Positions 24,757-32,319 of a stretch of 40,019 nt of DNA are shown here, one piece after another; the stretch's first letter is position 1; each line of letters starts with the position of its first letter. The notes under the pieces were generated by a model. That model was not told where the DNA came from. It worked only from the letters and a program-made list of their open reading frames with translations, and did not search any database. Position numbers and translations under genes: made by a program. The DNA comes from Cryobacterium shii. Its GTDB lineage: Bacteria; Actinomycetota; Actinomycetes; Actinomycetales; Microbacteriaceae. The stretch spans positions 552 to 40,570 of the forward strand of contig NZ_SOFY01000082.1 in assembly GCF_004402595.1 (NCBI RefSeq), read 5' to 3'.

Positions 24757-24794
24757 GATGGCGTCCTGTCTATCGATGCGAGCGTGCCCGCAAA

Positions 24795-24837
24795 TTACTT
24801 GTAGCTTCAACCTAACAGGGTTTACTTGTAGGTTCAA
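24795..24837 (-). promoter_or_regulatory. Duplicated 16-bp operator over the VOC-hydrolase promoter
   Basis: TTACTTGTAG(C/G)TTCAA occurs at 24795-24810 and 24822-24837, 27 bases apart; each is an imperfect palindrome around ACTTG...CAAGT. On the minus strand TTGAAC (complement of 24832-24837) and TAGGTT (complement of 24809-24814) are 17 bases apart and could be the -35 and -10. A repressor of MarR type would fit; no such gene is in the window. The remaining 24838-25064 holds the leader of aceA; I see no further gene there and no clear aceA promoter. Confidence 0.6.
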
Positions 24838-25064
24838 GTACTTCACCGGTTCGGATGGGGTCTCAAACGCGGCAGAGGCCTCAGATTGCCCAATGGGGCG
24901 ACTTTCGGCGCTTTTCTTCTCAGTCGAAGAAGAAACGCAAAAGTTCTGTTCCGAATCTTGACGAAGACCTGTTGCTATTGCCGCAGTCTTCATGTAGCAG
25001 CCAATATCGGGCCGCCGATACAGCCGACCAGTGCTCTGCACAATTCAACGTCGAAGGAATGCAC

Positions 25065-26678
25065 ATGACCATCTATCAAGACGACACCGAGGCAGTCGAA
25101 GCCCTCAAGAATGCGTTCGGAAGCAGCTGGGATGCCATCAACCCCGAATCCGTTGCGCGGATGCGCGCCCAGAACCGGTTCAAGACCGGCCTCGAGATCG
25201 CCCAGTACACCGCCGACATCATGCGCAAAGACATGGAGGAATACGACGCGGACTCCTCCGTCTACACGCAGTCCCTCGGCGTCTGGCACGGCTTCATCGG
25301 CCAGCAGAAGATGATCTCGATCAAGAAGCACCTGAAGACCACGAACAAGCGCTACCTGTACCTCTCCGGCTGGATGGTAGCCGCCCTGCGGAGCGAGTTC
25401 GGCCCGCTGCCCGACCAGTCCATGCACGAGAAGACGGCCGTTCCCGCCCTCGTGGAGGAGCTCTACACCTTCCTCCGCCAGGCCGACGCCCGCGAGCTGG
25501 ACCTGCTCTTCACCGCCCTGGATGGGGCCCGCGGCGCCGGTGACGACGCCAAGATCGCGGCCATTCAGGACCAGATCGACAACTACGAGACCCACGTGGT
25601 GCCGATCATCGCCGACATCGACGCCGGCTTCGGCAACCCCGAGGCGACGTACCTGCTGGCCAAGAAGATGATCGAGGCCGGTGCCTGCGCGATCCAGATC
25701 GAGAACCAGGTCTCGGACGAGAAGCAGTGCGGCCACCAGGACGGCAAAGTCACCGTCCCGCACGAGGACTTCATCGCGAAGATCAACGCCGTGCGGTACG
25801 CGTTCCTCGAGCTGGGCATCGACAACGGCATCATCGTCTCGCGCACCGACTCGCTCGGTGCCGGCCTGACGCAGAAGCTCGCTGTGACGTACCAGCCCGG
25901 TGACCTCGGCGACCAGTACAACTCCTACCTCGACGTCGACGAGATAACCGAGGCCGACCTGGGCAACGGGGACGTCGTCATCAAGCGCGACGGGAAGCTG
26001 CTGCGCCCCAAGCGTCTGGCCAGCAACCTGTTCCAGTTCCGCCAAGGCACCGGCGAGGCCCGGTGCGTGCTCGACAGCATCACCTCGCTGCAGAACGGCG
26101 CTGACCTGCTCTGGATCGAGACCGAGAAGCCGCACGTCGCCCAGATCGCCGGAATGATGAACGAAGTTCGTAAGGTGATCCCGAACGCCAAGCTGGTCTA
26201 CAACAACAGCCCGTCGTTCAACTGGACCCTCAACTTCCGCCAGCAGGCGTACGACAACCTCCTCGCCGAGGGCAAGGACGTGTCGGCCTACGACCGGGCC
26301 AAGCTCATGAGCGTCGCCTACGACGAGACCGAGCTCGCCCAGATCGCCGACGAGAGCATCCGCACGTTCCAGCGCGACGGCTCTGCCGAGGCCGGCATCT
26401 TCCACCACCTCATCACCCTGCCGACGTACCACACGGCAGCACTCTCCACCGATGATCTGGCCAAGGGCTACTTCGCCGACCAGGGCATGCTGGCCTACGT
26501 GAAGGGCGTGCAGCGTCGCGAAATCCGCGAGGGAATCGCAACGGTCAAGCACCAGAACATGTCTGGATCCGACCTCGGTGACAACCACAAGGAGTACTTC
26601 GCCGGCGAGGCCGCGCTGAAGGCCGGTGGCAAGAACAACACGATGAACCAGTTCGAGGAACCGGCCCTGAGCCACTGA
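25065..26678 (+). CDS. aceA: Isocitrate lyase (long form)
   Basis: A 537-residue isocitrate lyase, longer than the common form of about 430 residues and like the long Pseudomonas-type class. Signature: Cys222 in SDEKQCGHQDGK (the KKCGH loop equivalent, with KQCGH), IIADIDAGFG (Mg-binding Asp), IQIENQ, IVSRTDSLGAG and YNNSPSFNWT. It cleaves isocitrate to glyoxylate and succinate in the glyoxylate shunt for growth on acetate or fatty acids. I choose ATG 25065 because AAGGA lies six bases upstream; ATG 25059 touches it. No malate synthase is adjacent. A strong terminator follows. Confidence 0.96.
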   Translation: MTIYQDDTEAVEALKNAFGSSWDAINPESVARMRAQNRFKTGLEIAQYTADIMRKDMEEYDADSSVYTQSLGVWHGFIGQQKMISIKKHLKTTNKRYLYLSGWMVAALRSEFGPLPDQSMHEKTAVPALVEELYTFLRQADARELDLLFTALDGARGAGDDAKIAAIQDQIDNYETHVVPIIADIDAGFGNPEATYLLAKKMIEAGACAIQIENQVSDEKQCGHQDGKVTVPHEDFIAKINAVRYAFLELGIDNGIIVSRTDSLGAGLTQKLAVTYQPGDLGDQYNSYLDVDEITEADLGNGDVVIKRDGKLLRPKRLASNLFQFRQGTGEARCVLDSITSLQNGADLLWIETEKPHVAQIAGMMNEVRKVIPNAKLVYNNSPSFNWTLNFRQQAYDNLLAEGKDVSAYDRAKLMSVAYDETELAQIADESIRTFQRDGSAEAGIFHHLITLPTYHTAALSTDDLAKGYFADQGMLAYVKGVQRREIREGIATVKHQNMSGSDLGDNHKEYFAGEAALKAGGKNNTMNQFEEPALSH

Positions 26679-26715
26679 CTCAGCAGCCACTACTCGACTG
26701 AGCAGTCGAAGTGAC

Positions 26716-26755
26716 AACGAAGAAGCCCCAGTCCTGCGACTGGGGCTTCTTCGTT
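26716..26755 (+). terminator. Rho-independent terminator of aceA
   Basis: A perfect 18-bp stem (26716-26733 with 26738-26755, core GAAGCCCCAGTC / GACTGGGGCTTC) with a four-base loop CTGC, 38 bases after the aceA stop. The stem closes with TTCGTTT. Confidence 0.9.
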
Positions 26756-26821
26756 TGCTGTCACCCGGTCACCCGAGCCGGGATGGGGAACCAGGGATCG
26801 CAGCTCCCGCCTCGATCTCGA

Positions 26822-26950
26822 TCAGGGCACCGGGTCGGGCCGGCGGGAACGATCACGCGTCTCGTACCGCAATCGAAGGCAGCGCTTGAGGTCCTCGAAC
26901 ACGTCCGTGATCGTGCACTCGTCCTCGGCGCGCTGCAGACTCGGCGCCAT
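26822..26950 (-). CDS. Possible 42-residue ORF, unrecognised
   Basis: ATG 26950 to TGA 26824-26822 gives MAPSLQRAEDECTITDVFED, then a basic tail; in-frame GTG 26974 would add VSHDQITL. Residue composition looks protein-like, but no ribosome binding site and no known domain are visible. It could be a remnant of a longer gene. Apart from this, 26756-27005 contains nothing I can support. Confidence 0.2.
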   Translation of the reverse strand: MAPSLQRAEDECTITDVFEDLKRCLRLRYETRDRSRRPDPVP

Positions 26951-27005
26951 CAACGTGATCTGGTCGTGCGACACGCTGTAGAGGGAGCACCCGAGATGGG
27001 AATTG

Positions 27006-27206
27006 TCAGGCCCCGATCAGAACAAGTACGTGGTAGACGACGTAGACGGGCCAGACGATCGCCTGCAACAGTCCGAGGATGACGCCCCAGAACGAGCCGT
27101 CCGAGACAGAGACGAAGTAGATGGCGGCCCCGATATACGCCAAGAGAAAGGCAAAGCCCCAGGGTCCGTCTCGTACGATCACCCGTGCACGACCATCCGT
27201 ACTCAT
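27006..27206 (-). CDS. Small two-helix membrane protein
   Basis: A 66-residue protein starting at ATG 27206, with GGAGG six bases upstream. After a polar start (MSTDGRARVIVRDGP) there are two hydrophobic helices, WGFAFLLAYIGAAIYFV and FWGVILGLLQAIVWPVYVVY, separated by a Ser/Asp/Gly turn. Such proteins are frequent in actinobacteria and of unknown function. The good binding site and helix pattern make it likely to be real. No operon partner. Confidence 0.7.
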   Translation of the reverse strand: MSTDGRARVIVRDGPWGFAFLLAYIGAAIYFVSVSDGSFWGVILGLLQAIVWPVYVVYHVLVLIGA

Positions 27207-27320
27207 CTGATCCTCCGTTTCCGCGAGGTGCGCCTGACTGCTGGGCACAACGGTAGCCGGAGTGTGCACGGCCCGACACCCCTTCGAGGCGATGTCAGGA
27301 CAGCGCTCGGACGCGCGGTC

Positions 27321-27440
27321 TCATCGTCGGGCGAGCTGCGGCCGCGCCCTGGGGTTGCCGTCAGGATCGCTGAAATAGGCGTAGCGGATGCCGTCCACGT
27401 CCGTCGGGGGCAACGGAACCAGTTCGAGTCGCATGTCCAC
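27321..27440 (-). pseudogene. C-terminal fragment of a VOC/glyoxalase-family protein
   Basis: The minus frame ending TGA 27323-27321 reads VDMRLELVPLPPTDVDGIRY then AYFSDPDGNPRARPQ; FSDPDGNP is the C-terminal metal-site signature of VOC proteins. A stop lies in frame a few codons upstream of GTG 27440, so only about 39 codons remain of a protein usually over 120. Probably a decayed remnant. The rest of 27207-27609 shows no gene. Confidence 0.55.
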
Positions 27441-27609
27441 AATGCACTTCTTCTTTCACGATGAAATCTGCCGTAGTGCGACGCTCCAGCTGCCGCACGC
27501 GAGTACAGCCTGGCATTGCCCTCGGCCGATCCGCGCAGATTCGCCGCCGATCAGAGTCGCCGAGCTGAGCCGCCGCACGATTTCGTTCCGACTGTGGGAG
27601 GATGCCGCC

Positions 27610-28556
27610 GTGACCGCTCCACGCGAGCGCGGGATGCTCCTCGACACCGCCGCACTGTACTTTCGGGCGTTTCGCGCCCTGCCCGACACCGTGCGGGCAC
27701 CGAACGGGATACCGGTGAACGCCGTCCGGGGTCTGCTCGACATCATCGCACGACTCGCGTCCGAGTTCCGGCCGAGCGAAATCGTGGCCTGCTGGGACGA
27801 CGACTGGCGTCCGCAGTGGCGCGTTGATCTCATCCCGACGTACAAGACCCACCGGGTCGCCGGGGTGCAGCCGGCGGGGGGAGGTCCTCTGCTCGAGGAA
27901 GTCCCCGACCTGCTGATACCTCAGGTACCGGTCATTCGCGAAGTACTGGGCGCACTCGGCGTGCCGGTGGTCGGTTCCCCGCACCACGAGGCAGACGACG
28001 TCATCGGCACACTGGTATCGCACTCCCGGATTCCCGTCGATGTCGTCACGGGTGACCGCGACCTGTTCCAGCTGGTCGATGACACCCGCGACGTGCGGAT
28101 GATCTACACCGGTCGTAGCATGGCCCGGCTCGAGGTCCTGACGGATGCCGCGCTCACGGCCCGGTACGGGGTCGCCCCGATGCAGTACGCCGATTTCGCG
28201 GCGCTGCGCGAAGACCCCTCGGACGGGCTTCCCGGGGTGCCCGGTGTGGGCGAGAAGACGGCGGCCACGCTGTTGTCCTCCTACGGGACCCTTGACGGCA
28301 TCGTCGCTGCAGCGGCAGACCGAGGTCCGGGATGGCACCGCCCGTGCGCGCCAGGATCGCCGCCGCGGGCGACTATCTGAGCGTCGCCCCGGCGGTGGTC
28401 AAGGTGGTGCGAGACCTCCCCCTGACCCCGTTCGATGCGCGCATCCGGGTCAGCAGCCGGGAACAGGCCGCCGAACTGGACCGGCTGTCTGCCCTCTGGG
28501 GGCTCGGCGCCTCGATGACGCGCGCGCAAGACGCCCTGGCCGCACTGGCCGGGTAA
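27610..28556 (+). pseudogene. 5'-3' exonuclease (Pol I N-terminal-like), interrupted by one frameshift
   Basis: Start GTG 27610 with GGGAGGAT upstream. The first frame gives MLLDTAALYFRAFRALPDT, WDDDWRPQWR, SPHHEADDVIGTL, VVTGDRDLFQLV and LPGVPGVGEKTAATLL: the PIN-like metal site and helix-hairpin-helix of this family. Near 28320 it must shift to continue as APPVRARIAAAGDYLSVAPA through DALAALAG with TAA at 28554. From GTG to this stop is 947 bases, one short of a multiple of three, so a single missing base (GACCGAGG where GACCCGAGG would restore the frame) explains it. Unrepaired, translation ends at 28380 with most of the nuclease core made. It could be a recent pseudogene, a sequencing error, or a truncated but active enzyme. 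Stand-alone exonucleases of this type are common beside helY-type backbones. Confidence 0.8.
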
Positions 28557-28587
28557 GCCTCGACCGCCGACCAGGCCCCGTTAAGCA

Positions 28588-28650
28588 CGCCGAACCGTGA
28601 GCTCCGACCCCTTTTCACGACCGTTCAGGGGGTTAACTCACGGTTCGGCG
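28588..28650. repeat. 14-bp perfect inverted repeat with nested stem
   Basis: CGCCGAACCGTGAG (28588-28601) and CTCACGGTTCGGCG (28637-28650) are exact reverse complements separated by 35 bases; inside, ACCCC and GGGGGT form a second stem. It lies between the convergent exonuclease and carD genes. It may terminate both transcripts, or be a dispersed palindromic repeat (REP-like), which genome-wide copies would decide. Confidence 0.75.
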
Positions 28651-28663
28651 AATCCTGAAAGGT

Positions 28664-29164
28664 CTAGGCGACCTCGGTGAGGGCTCCGGAGAGCACCTCG
28701 TTCAACGCCACCACGGTGTCCTCCGGGGACGTGCCGAGCGCCAGTGCCAGCTCGGATTCCAGCAGCTGACGGGACTTGGCGAGCATCCGCTTCTCACCGG
28801 CGGATACGCCGCCGTCCTGTTCCCGGCGCCACAGGTCGCGGACGACCTCGGCGACGCGGGTCACGCTGTCGCTGGCCATCTTTTCCTGGTTGGCCTTGAA
28901 ACGGCGGCTCCAGTTCGTGGCTTCTTCGGTGAACGGGTCCCGCAGAACCTTGTACACCTCTTCCAGCCCGGCAGCGTCGATGACGTCGCGGACTCCAACG
29001 AGTGCGGCGTTCGCGATCGGCAGCTGAATGGTGAGCTGCGACGAGTGAACGCGGAGCGTCATCGCCGGTTGCTCGACGCCTTTCAGGGTTATGGTGGAGA
29101 GTTCGGTAAGGGTGACCGCACCGTGGTGCGGGTAGACGAGGGTTTCCCCGACGATGAACTTCAA
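28664..29164 (-). CDS. carD: CarD-family RNA polymerase-binding regulator
   Basis: A 166-residue protein from TTG 29164 (L/M)KFIVGETLVYPHHGAVTL, preceded by GAGGAAG; an upstream TTG at 29194 would add ten unrelated residues. The N-terminal Tudor-like domain (about residues 1-55) binds the beta subunit; the C-terminal helical domain (VYKVLRDPF ... NWSRRFKANQEKM) contacts promoter DNA, with a Trp in the expected position. CarD stabilises open complexes at rRNA and other promoters, often cooperating with RbpA, also encoded here. Confidence 0.93.
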   Translation of the reverse strand: MKFIVGETLVYPHHGAVTLTELSTITLKGVEQPAMTLRVHSSQLTIQLPIANAALVGVRDVIDAAGLEEVYKVLRDPFTEEATNWSRRFKANQEKMASDSVTRVAEVVRDLWRREQDGGVSAGEKRMLAKSRQLLESELALALGTSPEDTVVALNEVLSGALTEVA

Positions 29165-29297
29165 ACTTCCTCGATTCGGTAGCGCTGTGGCCAACCTGTC
29201 AATGTTGCCACAGTCCCCTGAACATCTGCCTTACGCCACTCGGTCAGTTCACAGACGCCGTCCTGACGCACCGCGGGCAGCTCGAAGCGCCGGGAGA

Positions 29298-30323
29298 CTA
29301 GCGTGCGGAGGGTTGCTGCTGGGTGATGCAGTGGATGCCGCCGCCACGGGCGAACAACGGCCGCGCTTCTACGGAGACGACCGTGCGGCCCGGGTACACC
29401 GAGGCCAGGATCTCCCGTGCGGCCCGGTCGGCCGTCTCCTCCCCGAACGAGCAGGCGATCACACCGCCGTTGACGACGAGATGGTTCACGTAGTTGTAGT
29501 CGACGAAGCCGTCGCCGTCGGTGAGGGCGGCCGGGGCCGGCAGGTCGACGAGGGTGAAGGCCCGGCCCGCGGCATCCGTCGATGCGGCGAGCAGGGCACG
29601 GAGCTCCCGGGTCACGGCGTAGTCGGGGTGGGCCGGGTCGTTCTGGGCGTGCACCAGCACCGTGCCCGGTGACGGGATGGCGGCGACCATATCCACGTGG
29701 CCCCGGGTGCCGTACCGCTCCTGGTCGCGGGTCAGCCCGCGGGGCAGCCAGACCACGCGGGTGGCCCCGATGGTGCGGGCGAATTCGGCCTCGACCCGGG
29801 CCCGGTCGGCATAGGGGTTGCGGCCGGGGTCCAGTTGAACGCTGAGGGTGGCCAGCACGGTCCCCTCACCGTCGACGTGGATGCCGCCGCCCTCGTTCAC
29901 GAGCACCGAGGAGATCGCGGTCGCCCCGGCGGCCGTCGTGACCCGCCTCCCGATCCCGGCGTCGTTGTCCCAGGTCGCCCAGTCCTGGGCGCCCCAGCCG
30001 TTGAACGTCCAGTCCACGGCGCCGAGCCGGCCGTCGTCGCCCAGAACGAAGCTCGGGCCGATGTCACGCATCCAGGCGTCGTCGAGCGGCGCCTCGATGA
30101 TCTCCACCTCCGACGACAGGTACCGACCGGCCAACGCGCGCTCGGACGGGTCGACGACCATGGTGACGGGCTCGAATTCGAGCACCGCGTGGGCGACGGC
30201 GGCCCAGCTGCGGCGTGCCTCGTCGGCTGATTCCGGGCCGTCACCCAGGGTGTATCCCGCCACCGGGAACGCCATCCACACGCGGTCCTGGGGTGCGGTC
30301 TCCGCCGGCATCCGCCAGCTCAT
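29298..30323 (-). CDS. aguA: Agmatine deiminase
   Basis: A 341-residue member of the peptidyl-arginine-deiminase-like (PPAD) family. Motifs: DDAWMRDIGPSFV (substrate Asp), WTFNGWGAQDW, NEGGGIHVDGEG, GHVDMVA (catalytic His and Asp) and the C-terminal GGGIHCITQQQP with Cys332 as nucleophile. It converts agmatine to N-carbamoylputrescine. ATG 30323 overlaps the upstream nitrilase-family gene stop (ATGA). The open frame extends upstream but that part is a shadow of the neighbouring gene. Confidence 0.93.
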   Translation of the reverse strand: MSWRMPAETAPQDRVWMAFPVAGYTLGDGPESADEARRSWAAVAHAVLEFEPVTMVVDPSERALAGRYLSSEVEIIEAPLDDAWMRDIGPSFVLGDDGRLGAVDWTFNGWGAQDWATWDNDAGIGRRVTTAAGATAISSVLVNEGGGIHVDGEGTVLATLSVQLDPGRNPYADRARVEAEFARTIGATRVVWLPRGLTRDQERYGTRGHVDMVAAIPSPGTVLVHAQNDPAHPDYAVTRELRALLAASTDAAGRAFTLVDLPAPAALTDGDGFVDYNYVNHLVVNGGVIACSFGEETADRAAREILASVYPGRTVVSVEARPLFARGGGIHCITQQQPSAR

Positions 30324-31312
30324 GAGCGCGCCACGGCGCTGCTCGCCCCGAACGGATGCCCGGCGTCGACCGGAACCGTGAGCCCCGCATAGCTGTCGGG
30401 GCGGCGGGTGGCGAGAAAGGGGAACAGTGCGAGCCACTCCTCCCGCTGGGCCAGGTCCAGGTCGGCGACGAGCACCGCGGATTCGTCGCGGGGAGCCTGC
30501 ACGAGCACCCGCCCGTAGGGGTCGGAAATGAAGGAGGAGCCGTAGAAGGTCAGGTCGCCCTCGTCGCCGTGACGGTTGGGCACCACCATGAACAGCCCGC
30601 TGGTGATGCCGTTGGCGACGATGACCTGCTGCCAGATGGGCTGGGTGTCGAGGGCCGGGAAGCCCGGCTCGGAGCCGATCGCGGTGGGGTACACGAGAAG
30701 CTGGGCTCCGGCGAGGCCGTAGAGCCGGGACACCTCGGGGAACCACTCGTCCCAGCAGGTGGGCAGCCCGATCCGCGCGCCGTCCAGCTCCTCCGGCGCG
30801 TACACGGGATACGCCTCCTCGGCCGGGCCCGGCCGGAACCAGGTGTCCTCGTAGTAGCCCTCGGTGACCGGGATGTGCAGTTTTCGGGTGCGGCCGATCA
30901 GCTGCCCGCCGGGCGACACCATGATCGCGGTGTTGTAGCCGCGCGGGTCGTCCGGGGCGTCGTCCGTGGCCGGCTTCTCATACAGCGACGCGTGCACGAC
31001 GACCCCGTGCACCCGCGCCTGCTCGGCCGCGAGCGCGAAGGTCGGCCCGGTCAGCAGGTCTTCGGCGCCGCGTTTCGGCACCCCCTCCGCCCGGGCGTTG
31101 CCGGGGTACTTTCGCAGGGTCAATTCGGGCAGGAAGACGACCCGGGCCCCCTGGGCGGCGGCCACACGGATGCCCTCGGCCAGTTCCGCGCGCAGCTCGG
31201 CCTCATCGGCGTGCCAGCGGTGCTGCACGAGTCCGACCCGGAGGGGCGGGCCGACCTGGTCCGTGATGCGGGTCAGTGGTTCGGCGATGCCGGGGGCAAG
31301 GATCAGGCGCAT
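30320..31312 (-). CDS. Nitrilase-superfamily amidohydrolase, probable N-carbamoylputrescine amidase
   Basis: A 330-residue carbon-nitrogen hydrolase: triad Glu63 (VFLPELTLRKYP), Lys144 (RTRKLHIPV) and Cys186 (GLPTCWDEWFPE). WDEWFPE after the Cys is the N-carbamoylputrescine amidase pattern (AguB). Together with the downstream deiminase it would turn agmatine into putrescine, CO2 and ammonia. Starts at ATG 31312 with GGGAG eight bases upstream. The promoter faces the TetR gene across 94 bases containing a palindrome. I call aguB by motif and neighbour; other amidases of the family remain possible. Confidence 0.88.
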   Translation of the reverse strand: MRLILAPGIAEPLTRITDQVGPPLRVGLVQHRWHADEAELRAELAEGIRVAAAQGARVVFLPELTLRKYPGNARAEGVPKRGAEDLLTGPTFALAAEQARVHGVVVHASLYEKPATDDAPDDPRGYNTAIMVSPGGQLIGRTRKLHIPVTEGYYEDTWFRPGPAEEAYPVYAPEELDGARIGLPTCWDEWFPEVSRLYGLAGAQLLVYPTAIGSEPGFPALDTQPIWQQVIVANGITSGLFMVVPNRHGDEGDLTFYGSSFISDPYGRVLVQAPRDESAVLVADLDLAQREEWLALFPFLATRRPDSYAGLTVPVDAGHPFGASSAVARS

Positions 31313-31355
31313 GAGGGGTCTCCCTGGTGAGGTTAGGTGTGGATCCACCAATTGA

Positions 31356-31371
31356 TTGATCAACTGATCAA
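31356..31371. promoter_or_regulatory. Palindromic operator between the agmatine operon and tetR
   Basis: TTGATCAACTGATCAA: TTGATC and GATCAA are perfect 6-bp arms around AACT. ATTGAT (31351-31356) adds a partial third half-site on its left. It lies midway in the 94-base divergent region and is AT-rich in a GC-rich genome. Probable autoregulatory TetR operator. TATATA (31389-31394) upstream of tetR may be its -10, giving a short leader. Confidence 0.6.
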
Positions 31372-31406
31372 TAGACGATGACTAAAGATATATAGACTGT
31401 GGATTC

Positions 31407-32045
31407 ATGTCAACCGTTCAGAGCACATCCCGCCGGAAGGCGCCGGTCGAGCGTGCGGCGGAGATCGCCCGCACCGCGAGGGAGATCGCCCTCGTCGAGG
31501 GCCTGTCGGCCATCACGCTGCGCGGGGTCGCATCCCGGATCGGGGTGACTCCCGCCCTGGTCAGCCACTACCAGCCGAGCATGGACGTTCTCGTCGCGGC
31601 GACATTCGGGGCGATCGTCGCGGCCGAGATCGGGGAAGTCGCCGAAGAGCTCGCGCCCTGCGAGACGTCGGTGGCGACGCTTCAGGCCCTGATCAACACG
31701 CTGCTCGGTCCCGAACGCAGCGCTGTGACCGCCGTCTGGCTCGACGCCTGGAGCCTCGGCCGTCGCCACGCCTCGCTGGCGGCTGAGGTCGGCGTGCAAA
31801 TGGATGCCTGGCAGGCTTTCCTGTCCGGACTGCTGACCACCGGCTGCGCCCGTGGGGAGTTCCGGACCGCCGACCCGGATGCGGTGGCCTGGCAGCTGTT
31901 GGCGATCATCGACGGGCTGAACGCACACGCGATCGTGCGGTACGGCGACGCAAAACGGCTGCGCGGACTCGTGCGAACGGTCGCCGAACACGAGTTGGGT
32001 TTGCCTTCCGGGGCCCTCGGTCCGGCAGACGGGTCGGTCCTCTGA
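31407..32045 (+). CDS. TetR-family transcriptional regulator
   Basis: A 212-residue regulator. The N-terminal HTH is clear: RAAEIARTAREIALVEGLSA, ITLRGVASRIGVTPALVSHY (helix-turn-helix), about residues 17-62. The C-terminal ligand domain is helical (VWLDAWSLGRRHASLA, WQLLAIIDGLNAHAI), close to BetI/RutR-like members. Divergent from the agmatine operon; the likely ligand is agmatine or a polyamine intermediate, but that is inferred from position. Confidence 0.9.
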   Translation: MSTVQSTSRRKAPVERAAEIARTAREIALVEGLSAITLRGVASRIGVTPALVSHYQPSMDVLVAATFGAIVAAEIGEVAEELAPCETSVATLQALINTLLGPERSAVTAVWLDAWSLGRRHASLAAEVGVQMDAWQAFLSGLLTTGCARGEFRTADPDAVAWQLLAIIDGLNAHAIVRYGDAKRLRGLVRTVAEHELGLPSGALGPADGSVL

Positions 32046-32116
32046 CGGTAGGCTGACTCTCAGACTTCCGGGATCGGCCTTGCTGATACCGGACGAGCGC
32101 TGGTTGAGACAGTGCA

Positions 32117-32145
32117 CGAAGCCCCGGCATTTTCGCCGGGGCTTC
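32117..32145 (+). terminator. Rho-independent terminator after tetR
   Basis: CGAAGCCCCGGC (32117-32128) pairs with GCCGGGGCTTC (32135-32145), a stem of about 11 bp with loop ATTTTC, followed by TTTCG, 72 bases past the tetR stop. Confidence 0.85.
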
Positions 32146-32234
32146 TTTCGTGCGGTTACCACGGCACTTCGGCCCGCCGTTCTGAGCGCCCCGACACGAG
32201 CCGATTCCGGGTCTCGGCCGGCCCGCGACGCGCG

Positions 32235-32262
32235 TTGACAACCGCATTGCCCCGGAGCAATG
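32235..32262 (+). promoter_or_regulatory. cox operon promoter region with palindrome
   Basis: TTGACA (32235-32240) is a good -35, followed by CATTGC-CCCGGA-GCAATG (32245-32262), a palindrome with 6-bp arms lying in the spacer and -10 region; no good -10 is evident. It is 58 bases before the coxM start. A second, weaker inverted repeat CTGAC/GTCAG is at 32280-32295. Regulated cox expression is plausible. Confidence 0.4.
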
Positions 32263-32319
32263 TGTGACTCAATTCGTGTCTGACGCTGCGGTCAGGCACC
32301 TTTCGACGTGGAGGCAATC

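Noticed and set aside
24910..24960. A RamB-like motif (complement of GCAAAAGTTC) upstream of aceA
   Set aside because: Only a loose match to the corynebacterial RamB consensus, and no RamB gene is visible here.
24990..26717. Minus-strand frame of 575 codons opposite aceA
   Set aside because: Antisense shadow; Leu/Val/Gly/Asp-rich with no domain.
29161..29300. Minus-strand frame FELPAVRQDGVCELTEW... between carD and aguA
   Set aside because: About 45 codons with protein-like composition, but no start with a binding site and no recognised family; too little to call a gene.
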